A stretch of 64,000 bases of DNA from Mesorhizobium sp. M7A.F.Ca.US.008.03.1.1. Its GTDB lineage: Bacteria; Pseudomonadota; Alphaproteobacteria; Rhizobiales; Rhizobiaceae. The stretch is taken from positions 1-64,000 of the forward strand of contig NZ_RZRU01000019.1 of the NCBI RefSeq assembly GCF_003997495.1, in the 5' to 3' direction. Each line of letters opens with the position of its first letter. Positions within the stretch are counted from its first letter, which is position 1. The notes under the pieces are model-generated. The model worked only from the letters and a program-made list of their open reading frames with translations. It did not search any database and was not told the origin of the DNA. This document shows positions 27,733-37,025 of the stretch, one piece after another. Both the position numbers and the translations under genes were made by a program.

Positions 27733-29352
27733 GTGCAGCGCGCAACTGACCCCCGCGCCAGTGCCGGCATTGTCGCGCTCGCTGCAATCGCGCTGCTGAT
27801 CGGCGGCGCGTTTGCTGGCCTGCTTTTCGAAGGTGCCCATGATTTGTCGGGCGCATGGGCAGCCTTCGACCCCTATCTGCTTCGCGTCATTCGCTTCACG
27901 CTCTGGCAGGCGGCGCTGTCGACGCTGCTTTCCGTCGGGCCGGCGTTGTTCGTGGCGCGCGCGCTGTCGCGGCATCCACGCTTCTTCGGCCGCGCCTTCA
28001 TCCTGCAGCTCTTCGCGGTACCGTTGGCACTGCCGGCCATCGTCGCGGCCCTCGGCATTCTGGCGCTTTATGGCCGTGCCGGCTATTTCGCCGGCGTGCT
28101 CGCCGTGATCGGCGGTGGAAGCTGGCCGGGCATCTATGGCCTGTCCGGCATCCTCGTCGCCCATGTCTTCTTCAACCTGCCGCTGGCGACGCGGCTGTTC
28201 CTCGAGGCGCTGCAGACCATACCGTCCGACCAATGGCGGCTGGCGAGCCAGCTCGGCATGGCGGCGCGGCCGGCGTTCCGGCTGATCGAATGGCCAACGC
28301 TGCGCGCGGCCCTGCCGGGGGTCGCCGGGCTTGTCTTCATGCTCTGCATCACATCCTTCACCATCGTGCTGATCCTTGGTGGCGGGCCGGCCGCGACGAC
28401 GCTGGAGGTCGGCATCTACCAGGCGCTGCGCTTCGATTTCGATCCCGCGCGCGCGGTCACACTGACGCTGCTGCAGATCGCCTTGACCTTTATCGTGGTG
28501 CTGGCACTGACGCGGCTTGGCGCCAATGTGGTCGGCGACACCAATTTGCCGGTCGCGCAACGCCGCTATCTCTCAGTCAACGGAGCTGAGACCTGGTTGA
28601 ACGCGCTACTCATCGTCCTGGCGCTGCTGTTCGTTGTCGGACCGATGGCCGCCACTGTGATGGCCGGGCTCGGCGCCGATCTCGGCCGGCTGGCCGGTGA
28701 GGCCACTGTCCGGCAGGCAACGCTGACCAGCGCGGCACTCGCCTTTCTGTCGGCGCTGCTTTCGGTGATGCTGTCGCTGGCGCTGACCATGGCGCGGCGG
28801 GCACTGGCGCTGAACTGCCGTGCCGGCGCAAAGACACTGCTGGAACATGCCACCGATACCGGCGCCGGCTTTGTCCTGGTCGTGCCGCCGATCGTCGTCG
28901 GCGCCGGCTGGTTCCTGTTGTTGCGCCATGTCGGCGATGTCTTCGCCATTGCTCCGGTCATGGTCGTCACCGTCAACGCGGTGATGGCGATGCCGTTCGC
29001 CTTGCGCGCCGTCCGTCCCGCCTATGATGCGGCCAGCGAGCGTCACGAACGGCTCTGTGCACAGCTCGGCATTGCGGGCTGGAACCGGCTGATGCTGGTC
29101 GACTGGCCGTCGCTGCGGCGACCGCTCGCCACGGCCTTCGCTTTCGCCATGGCGCTGTCGCTCGGCGATCTCGGCGTCATTGCCTTGTTCGGCAGTGATT
29201 CCGTGCAGACATTGCCCTACCTTCTTCTGGCTCGGATGGGCAGCTACCGCACCGAGGATGCCGCCGGCCTGGCACTGCTGCTCGGCCTCGTTTGCCTCGC
29301 CCTGATCGTGGCGGCGCACTGGCTGGGAAGGGAGAGGGTCGGGGATGCGTGA
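27733..29352 (+). CDS. thiP: Thiamine ABC transporter, permease
   Basis: This protein of about 539 aa has twelve predicted membrane helices in two homologous permease halves. The first EAA-like loop contains RLFLEALQTIPSDQWRLASQLG, the second ERHERLCAQLGIAGWNRLM. It moves thiamine through the inner membrane with ThiB and ThiQ. The start is uncertain: GTG at 27733 has GGTGG upstream, while an in-frame TTG at 27703 would add ten residues. The stop overlaps the thiQ start by eight bases. Confidence 0.92.
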   Translation: MQRATDPRASAGIVALAAIALLIGGAFAGLLFEGAHDLSGAWAAFDPYLLRVIRFTLWQAALSTLLSVGPALFVARALSRHPRFFGRAFILQLFAVPLALPAIVAALGILALYGRAGYFAGVLAVIGGGSWPGIYGLSGILVAHVFFNLPLATRLFLEALQTIPSDQWRLASQLGMAARPAFRLIEWPTLRAALPGVAGLVFMLCITSFTIVLILGGGPAATTLEVGIYQALRFDFDPARAVTLTLLQIALTFIVVLALTRLGANVVGDTNLPVAQRRYLSVNGAETWLNALLIVLALLFVVGPMAATVMAGLGADLGRLAGEATVRQATLTSAALAFLSALLSVMLSLALTMARRALALNCRAGAKTLLEHATDTGAGFVLVVPPIVVGAGWFLLLRHVGDVFAIAPVMVVTVNAVMAMPFALRAVRPAYDAASERHERLCAQLGIAGWNRLMLVDWPSLRRPLATAFAFAMALSLGDLGVIALFGSDSVQTLPYLLLARMGSYRTEDAAGLALLLGLVCLALIVAAHWLGRERVGDA

Positions 29353-30145
29353 CGGGGCGGCCAGCAGGCTCGAAAAGGGCGCGCCGGTGCGGCTGGACAA
29401 GGTGTCGTTCAGTTATGGTAGTCATGGCAGCTATGGCGAGGTGCCGCTTGTCTTCGACGTCGAGTTTGCCACGGCGAAGATCACCGCCATCATGGGGCCG
29501 AGCGGTTCGGGCAAGTCGACGCTGCTCAATCTGGTCGCCGGCTTCGAGACCCCACAGTCGGGCCGCGTGCTGATCGGCGATGTCGATGTCAGCGCCGAGC
29601 CGGCCTCGGCGCGGCCGGTGTCGATGGTGTTCCAGGAGAACAATCTCTTCGCGCATCTTTCCGTCGAGCAGAATGTCGGGCTCGGCCGCTCTCCATCCCT
29701 GCGGCTGACCCAGGGGGACCACGCCGCTATCGCCGAGGCGCTTGCGCGCACCGGCCTTGCGGGCAAGGAAAAGCGTCTGCCGCGCGAACTCTCCGGCGGG
29801 GAACGCCAGCGCGTCGCCCTGGCTCGCGTGCTGGTGCGCGATCGGCCGGTGTTGCTGCTCGACGAACCCTTCGCCTCGCTCGGGCCCGCGTTGCGCGACG
29901 ACATGCTTGACCTGGTCGCCGCCGTTCATGCCGAGCGGGGCATGACGGTTCTGTTCGTCACCCATCAGCCGGAAGACGCCCGCCGTATCGGCGAGCATAT
30001 CGTGTTTCTCGACAATGGGTTGGTCGCCGCGACCGGCAAGGCGGATGATTTCTTTACCGGGGCTGGTCCGGAGGCGTTCCGGCGCTATATCGGCGCGGGT
30101 GCCGGATATTCCACATCACGCGATGTTGCCCGGAAGCGGACATAA
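29345..30145 (+). CDS. thiQ: Thiamine ABC transporter, ATP-binding protein
   Basis: This 266-aa ATPase has Walker A GPSGSGKST, signature LSGGERQRVALARVL, Walker B VLLLDEPFASL and the switch histidine in VTHQPEDARR. It drives thiamine uptake with ThiB and ThiP and starts inside the end of thiP, so the two are translationally coupled. A 15-residue leader precedes the first conserved strand (VRLDKVSFSYG); a later start is possible. Confidence 0.93.
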   Translation: MRDGAASRLEKGAPVRLDKVSFSYGSHGSYGEVPLVFDVEFATAKITAIMGPSGSGKSTLLNLVAGFETPQSGRVLIGDVDVSAEPASARPVSMVFQENNLFAHLSVEQNVGLGRSPSLRLTQGDHAAIAEALARTGLAGKEKRLPRELSGGERQRVALARVLVRDRPVLLLDEPFASLGPALRDDMLDLVAAVHAERGMTVLFVTHQPEDARRIGEHIVFLDNGLVAATGKADDFFTGAGPEAFRRYIGAGAGYSTSRDVARKRT

Positions 30146-30358
30146 TTTACGGTCAAACCGGTCCCAGGCGATGTGGCGTTTGCTTGCCATGACCGGGGGA
30201 GTGTGGCTAGGTCCGCCCTACCGGTCGGGCACAGGCCGTGATTTGCAGCAGTTTGAGATATGGCACGTGAATATTCCGAAGATCGCCCCCGATTTTCATT
30301 GTCATGTGCCGGGACCCGAAAGGAAGCCGTTCTGGCGATCGGCGCTAACACATTGGGA

Positions 30359-31828
30359 ATGAAACCGCTGGCGCGCTTTCTCGCGCTGGCCGGTTTTGCC
30401 GTGGCGCTGGCGAGCTGCCAGATGTTCACGCCGCCGGAAGTCCAGGAGTCCGGCTTCCAGCCTTCCGACAAGCCGATCACGGTGGACAATGTCGGCGCCA
30501 ACAACAAGCTCGCCGAATTGGCCAAGGCGCAGCACCCGCGCATCCTGGCGACCTATGGCGGTGAATATTCCGACCCCAAGCTCGAGCGCATGGTCGCCAA
30601 GGTGGTCGGTAGTTTGACGGTGGTGTCGGCCAACCCGACGCAGACCTATCGCATCACCATTTTGAATTCGCCCAACGTCAACGCCTTCGCGCTGCCGGGC
30701 GGCTATCTCTACATCACGCGCGGCCTGCTGGCGCTGGCCAATGATTCGGCCGAGCTTGCCGCCGTCATCGCGCATGAGATGGGCCACGTCACCGCCAATC
30801 ACGGCTTGCAGCGCCAGCAGCTCGAGGCAGAGGAAGGCCTCGCGACCAAGGTCGTTTCCGACGTGCTCGGCGACAGCCCGACCGCCAAGGCGGCGTTGAT
30901 CCGCGGCAAGCTGAGGCTGGCGCAGTTCTCGCGCAACCAGGAGCTGGAAGCCGACGCCATCGGCATCAAGTCGATCGGAGAGGCCGGCTACGATCCTTTC
31001 GCCGCAGGCCGCTTCCTTCAGTCGATGTCGGCCTATACCGATTTCCGCTCGATCAGCGGCGCCACCGATGCCAGCCTCGACTTCCTGGCCACGCACCCCA
31101 ACACGCCGCAGCGCATCGATCTGGCGCAGCGCCATGCTCGCCAGTTCGGCGCGCCGGGCGTCGGCACGCGCGACCGCGATTCCTTCCTCGCCGGCATAGA
31201 CGGCCTGCTCTATGGCGACACGCCCGAGGAAGGCTATGTGCGCGGCGAAACCTTCCTGCATCCGGGTCTTGGCGTGTCGTTCACGGTGCCGGACGGCTTC
31301 ATCATCGACAATTCGGCGGCAGCGGTGACGGCCACCGGCCCCGGCGACATAGCGATCCGTTTCGATGGCGTTTCCATCGACAAGAACCGGGCGCTGACGG
31401 ACTATATCCGCAGCGGCTGGGTGGCTGGTCTCGTCGACAGCAGCGTCAAGCAGGAAACCATCAACGGCAATGAGGCGGCGACCGCGCATGCCGGCGCCGA
31501 AGGCTGGCAGTTCGACATTGCGGTGATCCGGGCCGGCGGCCAGGTCTACCGGCTGCTGACTGCGGCCCCTTCCGCCAGCACCTCGCTGGACACGGTGGCG
31601 CGTTCGGTCAGCGGCTCGTTCCGTATCCTGAGCGCAGCCGAAAAGGCGGCTTTGAAGCCGCTGCATATCCGCGTCGTCACTGTCCAGCCAGGGCAGACGA
31701 TGGGTTCGCTTTCGGCCCAGATGGTCGGCGTCGACCGCAAGCTCGACCTGTTCCGCGTCCTTAATGCGCTGTCGCCTGGTGCCGCGGTTTCGGCCGGCGA
31801 CAAGGTCAAGATCGTCACGGACAAGTAG
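30359..31828 (+). CDS. M48-family metalloprotease lipoprotein (BepA/LoiP-like)
   Basis: This 489-aa protein has a lipoprotein signal peptide ending FAVALASC, so it is anchored in the envelope. The zinc motif HEMGH (about residue 139) and the third ligand in ELEADAIG mark an M48 peptidase. The C-terminal part (about 310-489) ends with a LysM-like segment, HIRVVTVQPGQTMGSLSAQM, that may bind peptidoglycan. Such proteases handle outer-membrane protein assembly or turnover. The ATG at 30359 is chosen because it gives the lipobox signal. It is convergent with rpoH, stops 24 bp apart. Confidence 0.87.
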   Translation: MKPLARFLALAGFAVALASCQMFTPPEVQESGFQPSDKPITVDNVGANNKLAELAKAQHPRILATYGGEYSDPKLERMVAKVVGSLTVVSANPTQTYRITILNSPNVNAFALPGGYLYITRGLLALANDSAELAAVIAHEMGHVTANHGLQRQQLEAEEGLATKVVSDVLGDSPTAKAALIRGKLRLAQFSRNQELEADAIGIKSIGEAGYDPFAAGRFLQSMSAYTDFRSISGATDASLDFLATHPNTPQRIDLAQRHARQFGAPGVGTRDRDSFLAGIDGLLYGDTPEEGYVRGETFLHPGLGVSFTVPDGFIIDNSAAAVTATGPGDIAIRFDGVSIDKNRALTDYIRSGWVAGLVDSSVKQETINGNEAATAHAGAEGWQFDIAVIRAGGQVYRLLTAAPSASTSLDTVARSVSGSFRILSAAEKAALKPLHIRVVTVQPGQTMGSLSAQMVGVDRKLDLFRVLNALSPGAAVSAGDKVKIVTDK

Positions 31829-31852
31829 GCGCCTCTGGACGCCCGCCTCCGT

Positions 31853-32716
31853 TCAGGCGGCAGTCGCCATGAACTCCGGATTCTGCTTCACCAAGGCGAC
31901 CTTCAGCTTTTCCATGGCGCGGGCCTCGATCTGGCGGACGCGTTCCTTGGAGATGCCGAGGGTTTCGCCGAGCGCTTCCAGTGTCGCGCCCTCGTCGTTC
32001 AGGCGGCGCTCCTCGATGATCCTCAGCTCACGTGCATTGAGCGCGCGAAGCGCTTCCCTCAGCCAGAGCGAGCGGCGCGCGACATCGATCTTGTCGCCGA
32101 CGATCTCGTCGGGCAACGGATCGTCCGAGACCAGGAAATCCATGCGTTCCGTCGAACCCGCATCGTCGGCAATCGGCATGTTGAGCGAGGAGTCGGGTGC
32201 CGAGAGGCGCGAATCCATCATCGCCACATCGGCTTCCGAGACACCAAGCGCCTCCGACACCTCGCGATAGAGTGTGGCGTTGGACAGCGGCTCCGCGCCG
32301 TTCGCCAGCCGCGCGCGCAGACGTCGCAGGTTGAAGAACAGCGCCTTCTGCGCCGAGCTGGTGCCGCCACGCACGATCGACCAGTTGCGCAGGATGTAGT
32401 CCTGCATCGAGGCCCGGATCCACCACGTCGCATAGGTCGAGAACCGCACCTCGCGCTCCGGCTCGAAGCGGGCGGCGGCTTCGAGCAGTCCGACATGACC
32501 CTCCTGGACCAGGTCGCCGAGCGGCAGGCCGTAATGGCGGAATTTGGAGGCCATGGAAATGACCAGCCGCATATGGGCGACGGTGATGCTGTGCAGCGCG
32601 TTCTGGTCGTTGTCCTCTTTCCAGAGCAATGCAAGCCGATGCTCTTCGTCACGCTCGAGGTAGGGAGCCTTCATTGCCGCGCGGACCATGATCCGTCCTG
32701 CCGTGTCTTCCATCAT
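31853..32716 (-). CDS. rpoH: RNA polymerase sigma-32 type factor (RpoH, probably second copy)
   Basis: This 287-aa sigma factor has region 2 motifs (LVISMASKFRHYGLPLGDLVQEGHVGLLEAAARFEPEREVRF split over 2.1-2.3), the RpoH-type box QKALFFNLRRLR after STYATWWIRASMQDYILRNWSIV, and a region 4.2 helix-turn-helix near the end (LEALGETLGISKERVRQIE). Many rhizobia carry two or more rpoH genes; which copy this is cannot be told here. The start (32716, or the adjacent ATG at 32713) follows GGGAGC. Confidence 0.9.
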   Translation of the reverse strand: MMEDTAGRIMVRAAMKAPYLERDEEHRLALLWKEDNDQNALHSITVAHMRLVISMASKFRHYGLPLGDLVQEGHVGLLEAAARFEPEREVRFSTYATWWIRASMQDYILRNWSIVRGGTSSAQKALFFNLRRLRARLANGAEPLSNATLYREVSEALGVSEADVAMMDSRLSAPDSSLNMPIADDAGSTERMDFLVSDDPLPDEIVGDKIDVARRSLWLREALRALNARELRIIEERRLNDEGATLEALGETLGISKERVRQIEARAMEKLKVALVKQNPEFMATAA

Positions 32717-33038
32717 GAGGCGCTCCCTGGGTGGTGCGGATGACTTTGCAAACTTGGCTGGCGCCCGGGTTGAAATGGCGGCGTCGTGCCCTAGAACAGC
32801 CAGAACTGCCATGCGCGGGAAAGGTTCCGCGACCGTGGCGGCGGGATTGTGCTGCCTGAAGGATTCCTGAGACGGGTGGCGATGGCTGCGATGACGAGCA
32901 GAATGCGCCATCTTGAGAATCTGGTTTCATAAATTGGGCGTTTTTGAAATTCTGTTCCTTATTTTTTCGGCTTGCATCTGTCAGTTTCCAGCGCTCACAA
33001 CATGCCGGTCAGCCGGCCAAGGACGGGATCACAGAAAA
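32717..33038. promoter_or_regulatory. Intergenic region between rpoH and an amino acid transporter operon
   Basis: These 322 bp separate two divergent genes. A frame open from 32911 into rpoH exists but looks non-coding (no ribosome site, atypical composition). An AT-richer tract near 32925-32965 is a likely promoter area for the transporter operon. No operator or riboswitch is recognised. Confidence 0.35.
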
Positions 33039-33812
33039 ATGAAATGGCTCAAGTCGCTCATCATCGCCGGAACGCTGCAGGCCGTAGCCGTTACCGCAGG
33101 CCATGCCGGTGCCAATCTCGACCAGATCAAGCAGGCCGGGGTCATCAAGGTCGGCACGGAAGGCACTTATGCGCCATTCACCTATCATGACACTTCGGGC
33201 GCACTGGTCGGCTTCGACGTCGAAATCGCCAAGGCGATCGCCGACAAGCTCGGCGTCAAGGCCGAATTCCTCGAAGGCAAATGGGATGGGCTGATCGCCG
33301 GCCTCGACGCCAATCGCTATGACGCCGTCATCAATGAAGTCGGCATCACCGACGCCCGCAAGGCGAAGTACGATTTCTCCGATCCCTACATCGCCTCCAA
33401 GGCGGTGCTGATCGTGCGCGGCGACAACACCGACATCAAGAGCTTCGCCGATCTCAAGGGCAAGAAGTCGGCGCAGTCGCTGACCTCGAATTTCGGCAAG
33501 CTGGCCGAAACGAACGGCGCCGAGCTGGTCGGCACCGATGGCTTCGACCAGTCGATCCAGCTGCTTCTGACCGGCCGCGCCGACGCCACGATCAATGACA
33601 GCCTGTCGTTCCTCGACTTCAAGAAGCACAAGCCCGACGCCAATGTGAAGATCGCCGCGCAAGAGGAAAACGCCGACTATTCCGGCGTCATCGTGCGCAA
33701 GGGCGATCCGGAGCTGGTCGCGGCGATCAACAAGGCGCTGGCCGATATCAAGGCCGACGGCACCTATAAGAAGATTTCCGACACCTATTTCGGCCAGGAC
33801 GTTTCGAAGTAA
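33039..33812 (+). CDS. Polar amino acid ABC transporter, substrate-binding protein
   Basis: This 257-aa protein has a signal peptide (about residues 1-24, ending GHAGANLD) and then the SBP family-3 signature GVIKVGTEGTYAPFTYHD plus GFDVEIAKAIADKLGVKAEF. It delivers a polar amino acid, perhaps cystine or a related compound given the TcyA-like features, to the permease downstream. The ligand is not certain. Its two partner genes follow after a terminator-like hairpin. Confidence 0.88.
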   Translation: MKWLKSLIIAGTLQAVAVTAGHAGANLDQIKQAGVIKVGTEGTYAPFTYHDTSGALVGFDVEIAKAIADKLGVKAEFLEGKWDGLIAGLDANRYDAVINEVGITDARKAKYDFSDPYIASKAVLIVRGDNTDIKSFADLKGKKSAQSLTSNFGKLAETNGAELVGTDGFDQSIQLLLTGRADATINDSLSFLDFKKHKPDANVKIAAQEENADYSGVIVRKGDPELVAAINKALADIKADGTYKKISDTYFGQDVSK

Positions 33813-33852
33813 TCCATGAGGCGGGCCGGCCTGCGGCCCATGAGACACATCG

Positions 33853-33886
33853 AGCGGCGAGCCGTCTTTGACGGCTCGCCGCTTTT
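33853..33886 (+). terminator. Hairpin terminator/attenuator inside the amino acid transporter operon
   Basis: AGCGGCGAGCCGTC (33853-33866) and GACGGCTCGCCGCT (33870-33883) form a 14-bp perfect stem with a TTT loop and a short T-run. It lies between the binding-protein gene and its permease, so it probably lowers permease/ATPase transcript relative to the binding protein. Confidence 0.82.
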
Positions 33887-33951
33887 GTCGTGATATGGCT
33901 GACGCATTCTCGCCTTGACCAAGCTGCCTCGACCAATCTGGAGGATCTTAC

Positions 33952-34632
33952 GTGCCGCACTGGCTGCAACTGATGCTGGAGTCGCTGCCTTCGCTCCTGT
34001 GGGCGGCGCTGATCTTCACCGTGCCGCTGACGCTGTTGTCCTTCGCCCTGGGGCTGGCCGTTGGGCTGGGTGCAGCGCTTGCCCGGCTGTTCGGCCCCAA
34101 GCCGCTGGTCGCGCTGGTGCGCTTCTATGTCTGGATCTTCCGCGGCACGCCGCTCCTGGTGCAACTGTTCCTGATCTTCTATGGCCTGCCGTCGGTCGGC
34201 ATCCTGCTCGACGCCTTCACGGCGGCGTTGATCGGCTTCACGCTCAACATCGGCGCCTACACATCGGAAATCATCCGCGCGGCGATAGGCTCGGTGCCGA
34301 AAGGCCAGTGGGAAGCCGCCTTTTCGATCGGCATGACCTGGAGCCAGGCGATGCGGCGCACCATCCTGCCGCAGGCCGGGCGGGTCGCGGTGCCGCCGCT
34401 TTCCAACACCTTCATCTCGCTGGTCAAGGACACGTCGCTGGCCGCCGCCATCACCGTGCCGGAGATGTTCCAGGCGGCGCAGCGCATCGTCGCCACCACC
34501 TATGAACCGCTGATCCTCTATGTCGAGGCGGCGATCCTCTATCTGGCGCTGAGTTCGGTGCTGTCGGCCTTGCAGACGCGGCTGGAAACCCGGCTCAACC
34601 GCTATGGCGGCTTCCTGGAGGCGCGCTCATGA
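33952..34632 (+). CDS. Polar amino acid ABC transporter, permease
   Basis: This 226-aa His/Glu/Gln/Arg-type permease has about five membrane helices and the family loop EAAFSIGMTWSQAMRRTILPQAGRVAVPPL, read in segments from residue 120. It begins with GTG (MPHWLQLMLESLPSLLW), with GGAGG upstream. It overlaps the ATPase gene by four bases (ATGA). Confidence 0.9.
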   Translation: MPHWLQLMLESLPSLLWAALIFTVPLTLLSFALGLAVGLGAALARLFGPKPLVALVRFYVWIFRGTPLLVQLFLIFYGLPSVGILLDAFTAALIGFTLNIGAYTSEIIRAAIGSVPKGQWEAAFSIGMTWSQAMRRTILPQAGRVAVPPLSNTFISLVKDTSLAAAITVPEMFQAAQRIVATTYEPLILYVEAAILYLALSSVLSALQTRLETRLNRYGGFLEARS

Positions 34633-35402
34633 TCGGCCTCAGCAACATCGAAAAGCGCTTCGGCGACAATCTCGTGCTGAAGGGCGTGACGGTCACCATT
34701 GCCGAAGGCAGCGTCACGGCGCTGGTCGGCCCGTCGGGTGGGGGAAAAAGCACCCTGCTGCGCTGCATCAACCTCCTGGAGATCCCGACCTCGGGCACGG
34801 TGCGGATCGGCGACGAGACGCTCGAATTCCACCCTGGCGGCAGAGTTCCGGCCAGGGATATCCAGCGCCTGCGGCTGCAGACCGGCATGGTGTTCCAGAA
34901 CTTCCAGCTGTTTCCGCATCGCACCGCGATCGAGAATGTCATGGAGGGGCTGGTGACGGTGCTGAAATGGGCGCCTGAGAGGGCACGCGAGCGGGCGCTG
35001 GCCCTGCTGGAGAAGGTCGGCATGGCGCATAAGGCCGACGCTTGGCCGGCGACGCTGTCGGGCGGCCAGCAGCAGCGTGTGGCGATCGCCCGGGCGCTCG
35101 CGCCGTCGCCGAAAGTGCTGCTCTGCGACGAGCCGACCTCGGCCCTCGACCCGGAACTGGCGCAAGAGGTGGTCGACGTGCTCGGTAAGCTCGCCAGCGA
35201 AGGCACGACCATGGTGATGGCGACGCATGATCTGCGCCTCGCCTCCAAGATCGCCAAGGAAGTGGTGTTCCTCGATGCCGGTGTCGTCGTCGAGAACGGA
35301 CCGGCCGCGGTGCTGTTCAACAATCCGGAGCAGCAGCGGACCAAGCGCTTCATTGCGACGCTGAAGCAGGAGGCTGAGAAGGAAGGCGGCGGCGAGGTGT
35401 AG
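34629..35402 (+). CDS. Polar amino acid ABC transporter, ATP-binding protein
   Basis: This 257-aa ATPase has Walker A GPSGGGKST, signature LSGGQQQRVAIARAL, Walker B VLLCDEPTSALDPE and switch histidine ATHD. It energises the permease it overlaps by four bases and is the last gene of the operon. A bidirectional terminator follows. Confidence 0.93.
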   Translation: MIGLSNIEKRFGDNLVLKGVTVTIAEGSVTALVGPSGGGKSTLLRCINLLEIPTSGTVRIGDETLEFHPGGRVPARDIQRLRLQTGMVFQNFQLFPHRTAIENVMEGLVTVLKWAPERARERALALLEKVGMAHKADAWPATLSGGQQQRVAIARALAPSPKVLLCDEPTSALDPELAQEVVDVLGKLASEGTTMVMATHDLRLASKIAKEVVFLDAGVVVENGPAAVLFNNPEQQRTKRFIATLKQEAEKEGGGEV

Positions 35403-35452
35403 GCGTTCGATTCAGCGTCACTTCCCAGAAAACGGAAAACCGGCCAGAAAGC

Positions 35453-35480
35453 AAAAAACCCGGCGCGAGGCCGGGTTTTT
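35453..35480. terminator. Bidirectional terminator between transporter operon and carD
   Basis: CCCGGC (35459-35464) pairs with GCCGGG (35470-35475), with six A residues on one side and five T residues on the other. The symmetric A/T tails let it end both the plus-strand operon and the minus-strand carD gene. Confidence 0.82.
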
Positions 35481-35503
35481 CATGAATTCAAAGGCAAAAA
35501 AGA

Positions 35504-36085
35504 TCAGGCGGCTTCTTCCTGCTCGGCCTCTTCATTGTCGGCCTTGGCGCCACGCTTGGGGCCCTTGTTGAGGTTGACCTCGATCAAGCGCACGGCTTCG
35601 GTTTCCGACATGCGGTTGACGGCCGCGATCTCGCGGGCCATGCGGTCGAGCGCCGCCTCGTAGAGCTGACGCTCGGAATAGGACTGCTCCGGCTGGTTGT
35701 CGGCACGGTAGAGGTCGCGCACGACTTCCGAGATCGAGATCAGGTCGCCCGAATTGATCTTCGCATCATATTCCTGGGCACGGCGCGACCACATGGTGCG
35801 CTTGACGCGGGCGCGGCCCTGCACGACCTTCAGCGCGCGCTCGACATAATCCTCTTCCGACAGCTTGCGCATGCCGATGGAGGTCGCCTTGGCGACCGGC
35901 ACCTTCAGGCGCATCTTGTCCTTCGAGAAGTCGATGACGAACAGTTCCAGCTTGTGTCCAGCAACTTCCTGCTCGTCGATCGAGACGATCTGGCCGACGC
36001 CGTGCGCCGGGTAGACGATGTACTCGCCGGTCTTGAAACCGTGACGTGCAGCGGTGGACTTCTTCTGCGGGGTGATCGTTGCCAT
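35504..36085 (-). CDS. carD: CarD-family transcriptional regulator
   Basis: This 193-aa protein has the N-terminal CarD/TRCF RNA-polymerase-interacting domain (about residues 14-70, GEYIVYPAHGVGQIVSIDE) and a helical C-terminal DNA-interacting part, ending in an acidic, Lys-rich tail. CarD/CdnL proteins stabilise open promoter complexes at rRNA and other promoters. The start at 36085 fits the conserved N-terminus; an in-frame ATG at 36112 adds nine residues. Neighbouring fdxA and the helicase are its usual rhizobial company. Confidence 0.9.
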   Translation of the reverse strand: MATITPQKKSTAARHGFKTGEYIVYPAHGVGQIVSIDEQEVAGHKLELFVIDFSKDKMRLKVPVAKATSIGMRKLSEEDYVERALKVVQGRARVKRTMWSRRAQEYDAKINSGDLISISEVVRDLYRADNQPEQSYSERQLYEAALDRMAREIAAVNRMSETEAVRLIEVNLNKGPKRGAKADNEEAEQEEAA

Positions 36086-36452
36086 TACGCCCTGAACTCC
36101 TTGTTGTGGCACCGGCGTCCTGCCGGTCCGAACTCGCGCGATCGGGGAAGCCGATCGTTAGCCGCACAACAGATGAACCCATCGGAAAAGCCGGACCAGC
36201 AAAACGCAATATTGCGGCCGCCTGGCCCAGATCGCTCTGGTCCGAATGGGATTTTCACCTTTCAGTGATTTGGGGCGTCTGCGCCATAAATCGACGTTGT
36301 GTCACCGGCATGTTTGGCTGATGTAACACAAAAAGTCGGAAGAATCAAGGTTTTGCTGCATACGCGAAGGCCACAGGGCGGCGCCGGCTGTCAAGCCGGT
36401 TAATGTGACGTGCCTTTTACCCAGCGTAATCCCGGCCTTTGCGGCCGTGTTG
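36086..36452. promoter_or_regulatory. Intergenic region between fdxA and carD
   Basis: No gene is supported in these 367 bp, which must hold the carD promoter and the fdxA 3' end. An AT-richer stretch near 36280-36350 is visible. A short GC-rich inverted repeat (GGCC-TTTGC-GGCC, about 36435-36447) near the end of fdxA could be a weak terminator. No known regulatory motif is recognised. Confidence 0.3.
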
Positions 36453-36791
36453 TCAATCGCCTTCGCCAGGCTCTGCCGAGAAGTATTTCTCGAACTTGCC
36501 GGCCTCGCCGTCGAAGGATTTGGCGTCGGCAGGCGGTTCCTTCTTGGCGGTGATGTTGGGCCATTTCTCGGCGTATTCGGTGTTGACCTGCAGCCATTTG
36601 TCGAGGCCGGGTTCGGTGTCGGGCTTGATCGCGTCGGCCGGGCATTCCGGCTCGCAAACGCCGCAGTCGATGCACTCGTCGGGGTGGATGACGAGCATGT
36701 TCTCGCCTTCGTAGAAACAGTCGACCGGACAGACTTCGATGCAGTCCATGTATTTGCATTTGATGCAATTGTCGGTCACGACATAGGTCAT
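36453..36791 (-). CDS. fdxA: Ferredoxin FdxA (7Fe, 3Fe-4S/4Fe-4S)
   Basis: This 112-aa ferredoxin starts MTYVVTDNCIKCKYMDC, and its Cys pattern (CIKCKYMDCIEVCPVDC and CIDCGVCEPECP) fits a seven-iron ferredoxin with one [3Fe-4S] and one [4Fe-4S] cluster. The C-terminal extension (about residues 70-112) is typical of the FdxA type. The start at 36791 is at the conserved N-terminus; an in-frame ATG at 36872 is unlikely. It is a soluble electron carrier; the partner is not known. Confidence 0.93.
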   Translation of the reverse strand: MTYVVTDNCIKCKYMDCIEVCPVDCFYEGENMLVIHPDECIDCGVCEPECPADAIKPDTEPGLDKWLQVNTEYAEKWPNITAKKEPPADAKSFDGEAGKFEKYFSAEPGEGD

Positions 36792-37025
36792 CGGTCGGCT
36801 CCGGGACGTCCCATTTTGTTGGGCTTTTTCCGTCAGGTAACGCCTTTGTCGATCGCTTGCAAGGGTAGCCATTGCGGACGGTGCCGGTGTTTCCGGAATG
36901 GAATTCCAGACTGCAGGCCCGGCGGAAGTCAGCCATGTCCCGCAGAGCGTCTGTTTGCCGGGCTCAGTTCTCGCCTCAGGCGTGTCGTTGGCCCGGGATC
37001 ACTGCGTGTTTTTGGACGCCAGGCA

